Shown one piece after another: positions 62,432-64,000 of a stretch of 64,000 bases of DNA. The notes beneath the pieces are model-generated. The model searched no databases. It had not been told where the DNA came from and worked only from the letters and a program-made list of their open reading frames with translations. The translations under genes and the position numbers were made by a program. How positions within the stretch are numbered: the first letter of the stretch is position 1; each line of letters begins with the position of its first letter. Source of the DNA: Agelaius tricolor (Eukaryota > Chordata > Aves > Passeriformes > Icteridae); the NCBI GenBank assembly GCA_023055355.1, contig JALJCS010000001.1:98317381-98381380 (forward strand), read 5' to 3'.

Positions 62432-63701
62432 ACTTTCATTGTGGTAGACTCCAAACTACTGAAACATTCTAAGCACCCATATTCTGTCCCAGGCTGCTAA
62501 TTCAATTTCTGAGTTACAGGTTCATAAAGAAATAAAAGTAACCAGTAATTAAGTAATTTCATTCCAATTTGTTAACTGCATCTATGAAGATGAACTTTTA
62601 TTCATCTGTACACTTTCCAATTCATTCTAAAGTCACTGAACTATGCATAGGCCCATAACACTGTTTTGGATTGCAATATCAGGATTTAAAATTGTAAAGA
62701 ATTATCATGTAAGAAATGAATTCTGGAGAACTTCTTTGAAAAAACTGATAAGGTTTTAGCAACATTACCTCAAAAAACTATCAAACTGCATGAATAACTC
62801 ATAAGAGGACAGAAAGGCGCATTTGCCTTGCTCACTGCAGCTGTACTAAGAGAAATTAGGAATTTGAATTCCCTGCACTGTCACATAGCACGAAAGAAGT
62901 GCCTGTAGTACAGCAATTCAGAATACCTAAAGTTAAAGAGCACATGATGTGAATACTGTTTATTTTCTTAGCAAGCAAAGGCAAATCTGATTCATTGATC
63001 AGATAGATCCATAACCTACAAATACAAGTTTAAATTGTCCAGAGTAACAGAATCAGAATGGGGTAAATCTGGCAAAAATGTCAAATGTCAAAACTGCAAA
63101 GGGTTGTTGTACTCATTTCTCTACTTTGCTGCCAATATCCCATGGTTTTGATTTACAGCTGTCCAGCAGTATCCCTCACCTGAGCAAAAGCTGTCAATTC
63201 TACCACACTACCATAGATAATTATAGTGATATACTGACTGCCTGACAAGCAACAGACCTTTGTGTCTGCAGGCTCTGACAGGGAAACATAAGAAGAGCCA
63301 CAGGTGGATGCAGGGCTGGAATGTGAGGGTCTTCAGAGCTCCTCCTGGAAAGATCTAGCTCCCTAAGACACCCAGCCTCTCCCTCCAGCAGCACTGGTGT
63401 TCCTGACCTTGTTGCCCAGAAGGACCATCACAGCAGCTCAGAGAAAGGGTAGATATTCACAAGTCTAACTTGTATTAACTAATAATTTTGAGAGTATTAT
63501 TCCTAGTAGAGTTGTACTGTGTTACTTGGGTACTGAACCTACTTGATAATAATTGGAAAAAAATCCCTCTTTGGGGTATTTCAATGTGAATGTTCTCTTT
63601 CCAGTTAGGCTAACAATAAATTCTTGTCTCCACATAAATGTGATGCCCAAGAAAAGATTTTGAGCTTAGAAAGAATTAATTATTTGATGACCATTTTTCA
63701 A
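62432..63701. other. Non-coding DNA, no gene seen
   Basis: AT-rich with a slightly GC-richer stretch at 63250-63450. No recognisable gene or transposon. Confidence 0.5.
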
Positions 63702-63716
63702 TTTTTTTTTTTTTTT
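63702..63716 (+). repeat. T15 run followed by GTCTTAG
   Basis: A 15-T run followed by GTCTTAG, resembling a splice acceptor on the plus strand. The frames directly after it contain early stops, so no exon is called. Confidence 0.7.
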
Positions 63717-63918
63717 GTCTTAGCATACACTAGTTCTGAAAGATGTAGCTATGTAGAACCCAAAGCACAAAATCACCTCTTTTTTTCTGAGGAAGACAGG
63801 CAAAAACAAACAGGCAAAACCATCAAATGTACTGAGTGGGAATTCTGCAGATGTATTACAGCCTTTTTCAAGTCTCTCCCTTTGTATGAGATTTTTAACA
63901 ATATTACCTGTAATATTA

Positions 63919-63998
63919 ACTGCCATGGAAACTGCGACGGTAGCTGCAGTGACATCAGCAGTGGTCAAAACGGTGCTTCAGACAGAGAAATGCAAATG
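63919..63998. promoter_or_regulatory. Motif cluster at the right edge
   Basis: In about 80 bases there is a partial X-box-like ACTGCCATGGAAAC (63919-63932), several CpGs, a TGACATCA sequence related to CRE/AP-1 sites, and an octamer ATGCAAAT (63990-63997). The local CpG density is higher than in the surrounding DNA. It may continue beyond the window. Function is inferred only. Confidence 0.25.
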
Positions 63999-64000
63999 CA

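Noticed and set aside
1..64000. CRISPR arrays, bacterial operons, Shine-Dalgarno sites, rRNA or phage-like genes
   Set aside because: None present. Composition and repeats are those of a vertebrate nuclear genome.

Overview
The window looks like a gene-poor stretch of a bird nuclear genome, most likely a songbird. It is AT-rich and low in CpG. It has no operon-like structure, rRNA, recognisable tRNA or CRISPR array. The interspersed repeats are the avian kind: CR1 LINE 3' ends that finish in the ATTCTATG/GATTCTGTG tail, plus avian retroviral LTR pieces. No primate- or rodent-type SINEs were seen. The species call is inference from repeat style, not from any identified gene.

No protein-coding gene could be supported. 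All long open frames are short (60-153 codons), many overlap on both strands, and the longest lies antisense inside an LTR. The window is either intergenic or deep inside a large intron; the sequence alone does not say which.

Layout. 1-12.7 kb: featureless AT-rich DNA with a CR1 at 3.3 kb and a decayed one at 4.5-4.85 kb. 12.7-15.4 kb: an LTR lacking internal retroviral sequence (with an internal TAA/TGA microsatellite), an A-tailed segment that may be a retrocopy, and a well preserved CR1. 17.2 kb: a small CpG cluster with an RFX-like X-box. 19.8 kb: a CR1 3' end. 23.85-26.9 kb: a perfect 11-bp-arm palindrome next to a 40-bp sequence that recurs 3 kb away with one mismatch. 32-36.7 kb: an unexplained CpG-bearing patch, an LTR-like fragment, a CR1 3' end, a truncated second copy of the 12.7 kb LTR and a minus-strand CR1. 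39-45 kb: simple repeats, GC-richer patches and one unverified 138-codon frame. 56.8-61.1 kb: two minus-strand CR1s around an LTR-like sequence with a TATA motif. 61.4-62.4 kb: two copies of AGGTCA-N8-TGACCT 104 bp apart, and another hairpin. The right edge ends in a CpG-bearing cluster of regulatory-looking motifs.

The observations most worth checking are the paired AGGTCA inverted repeats (61462-61585), the duplicated 40-mer (23872 and 26861) and the CpG/X-box spot (17243-17296). I found no convincing new biological system. Repeat identities come from recalled consensus patterns, not from a database search.
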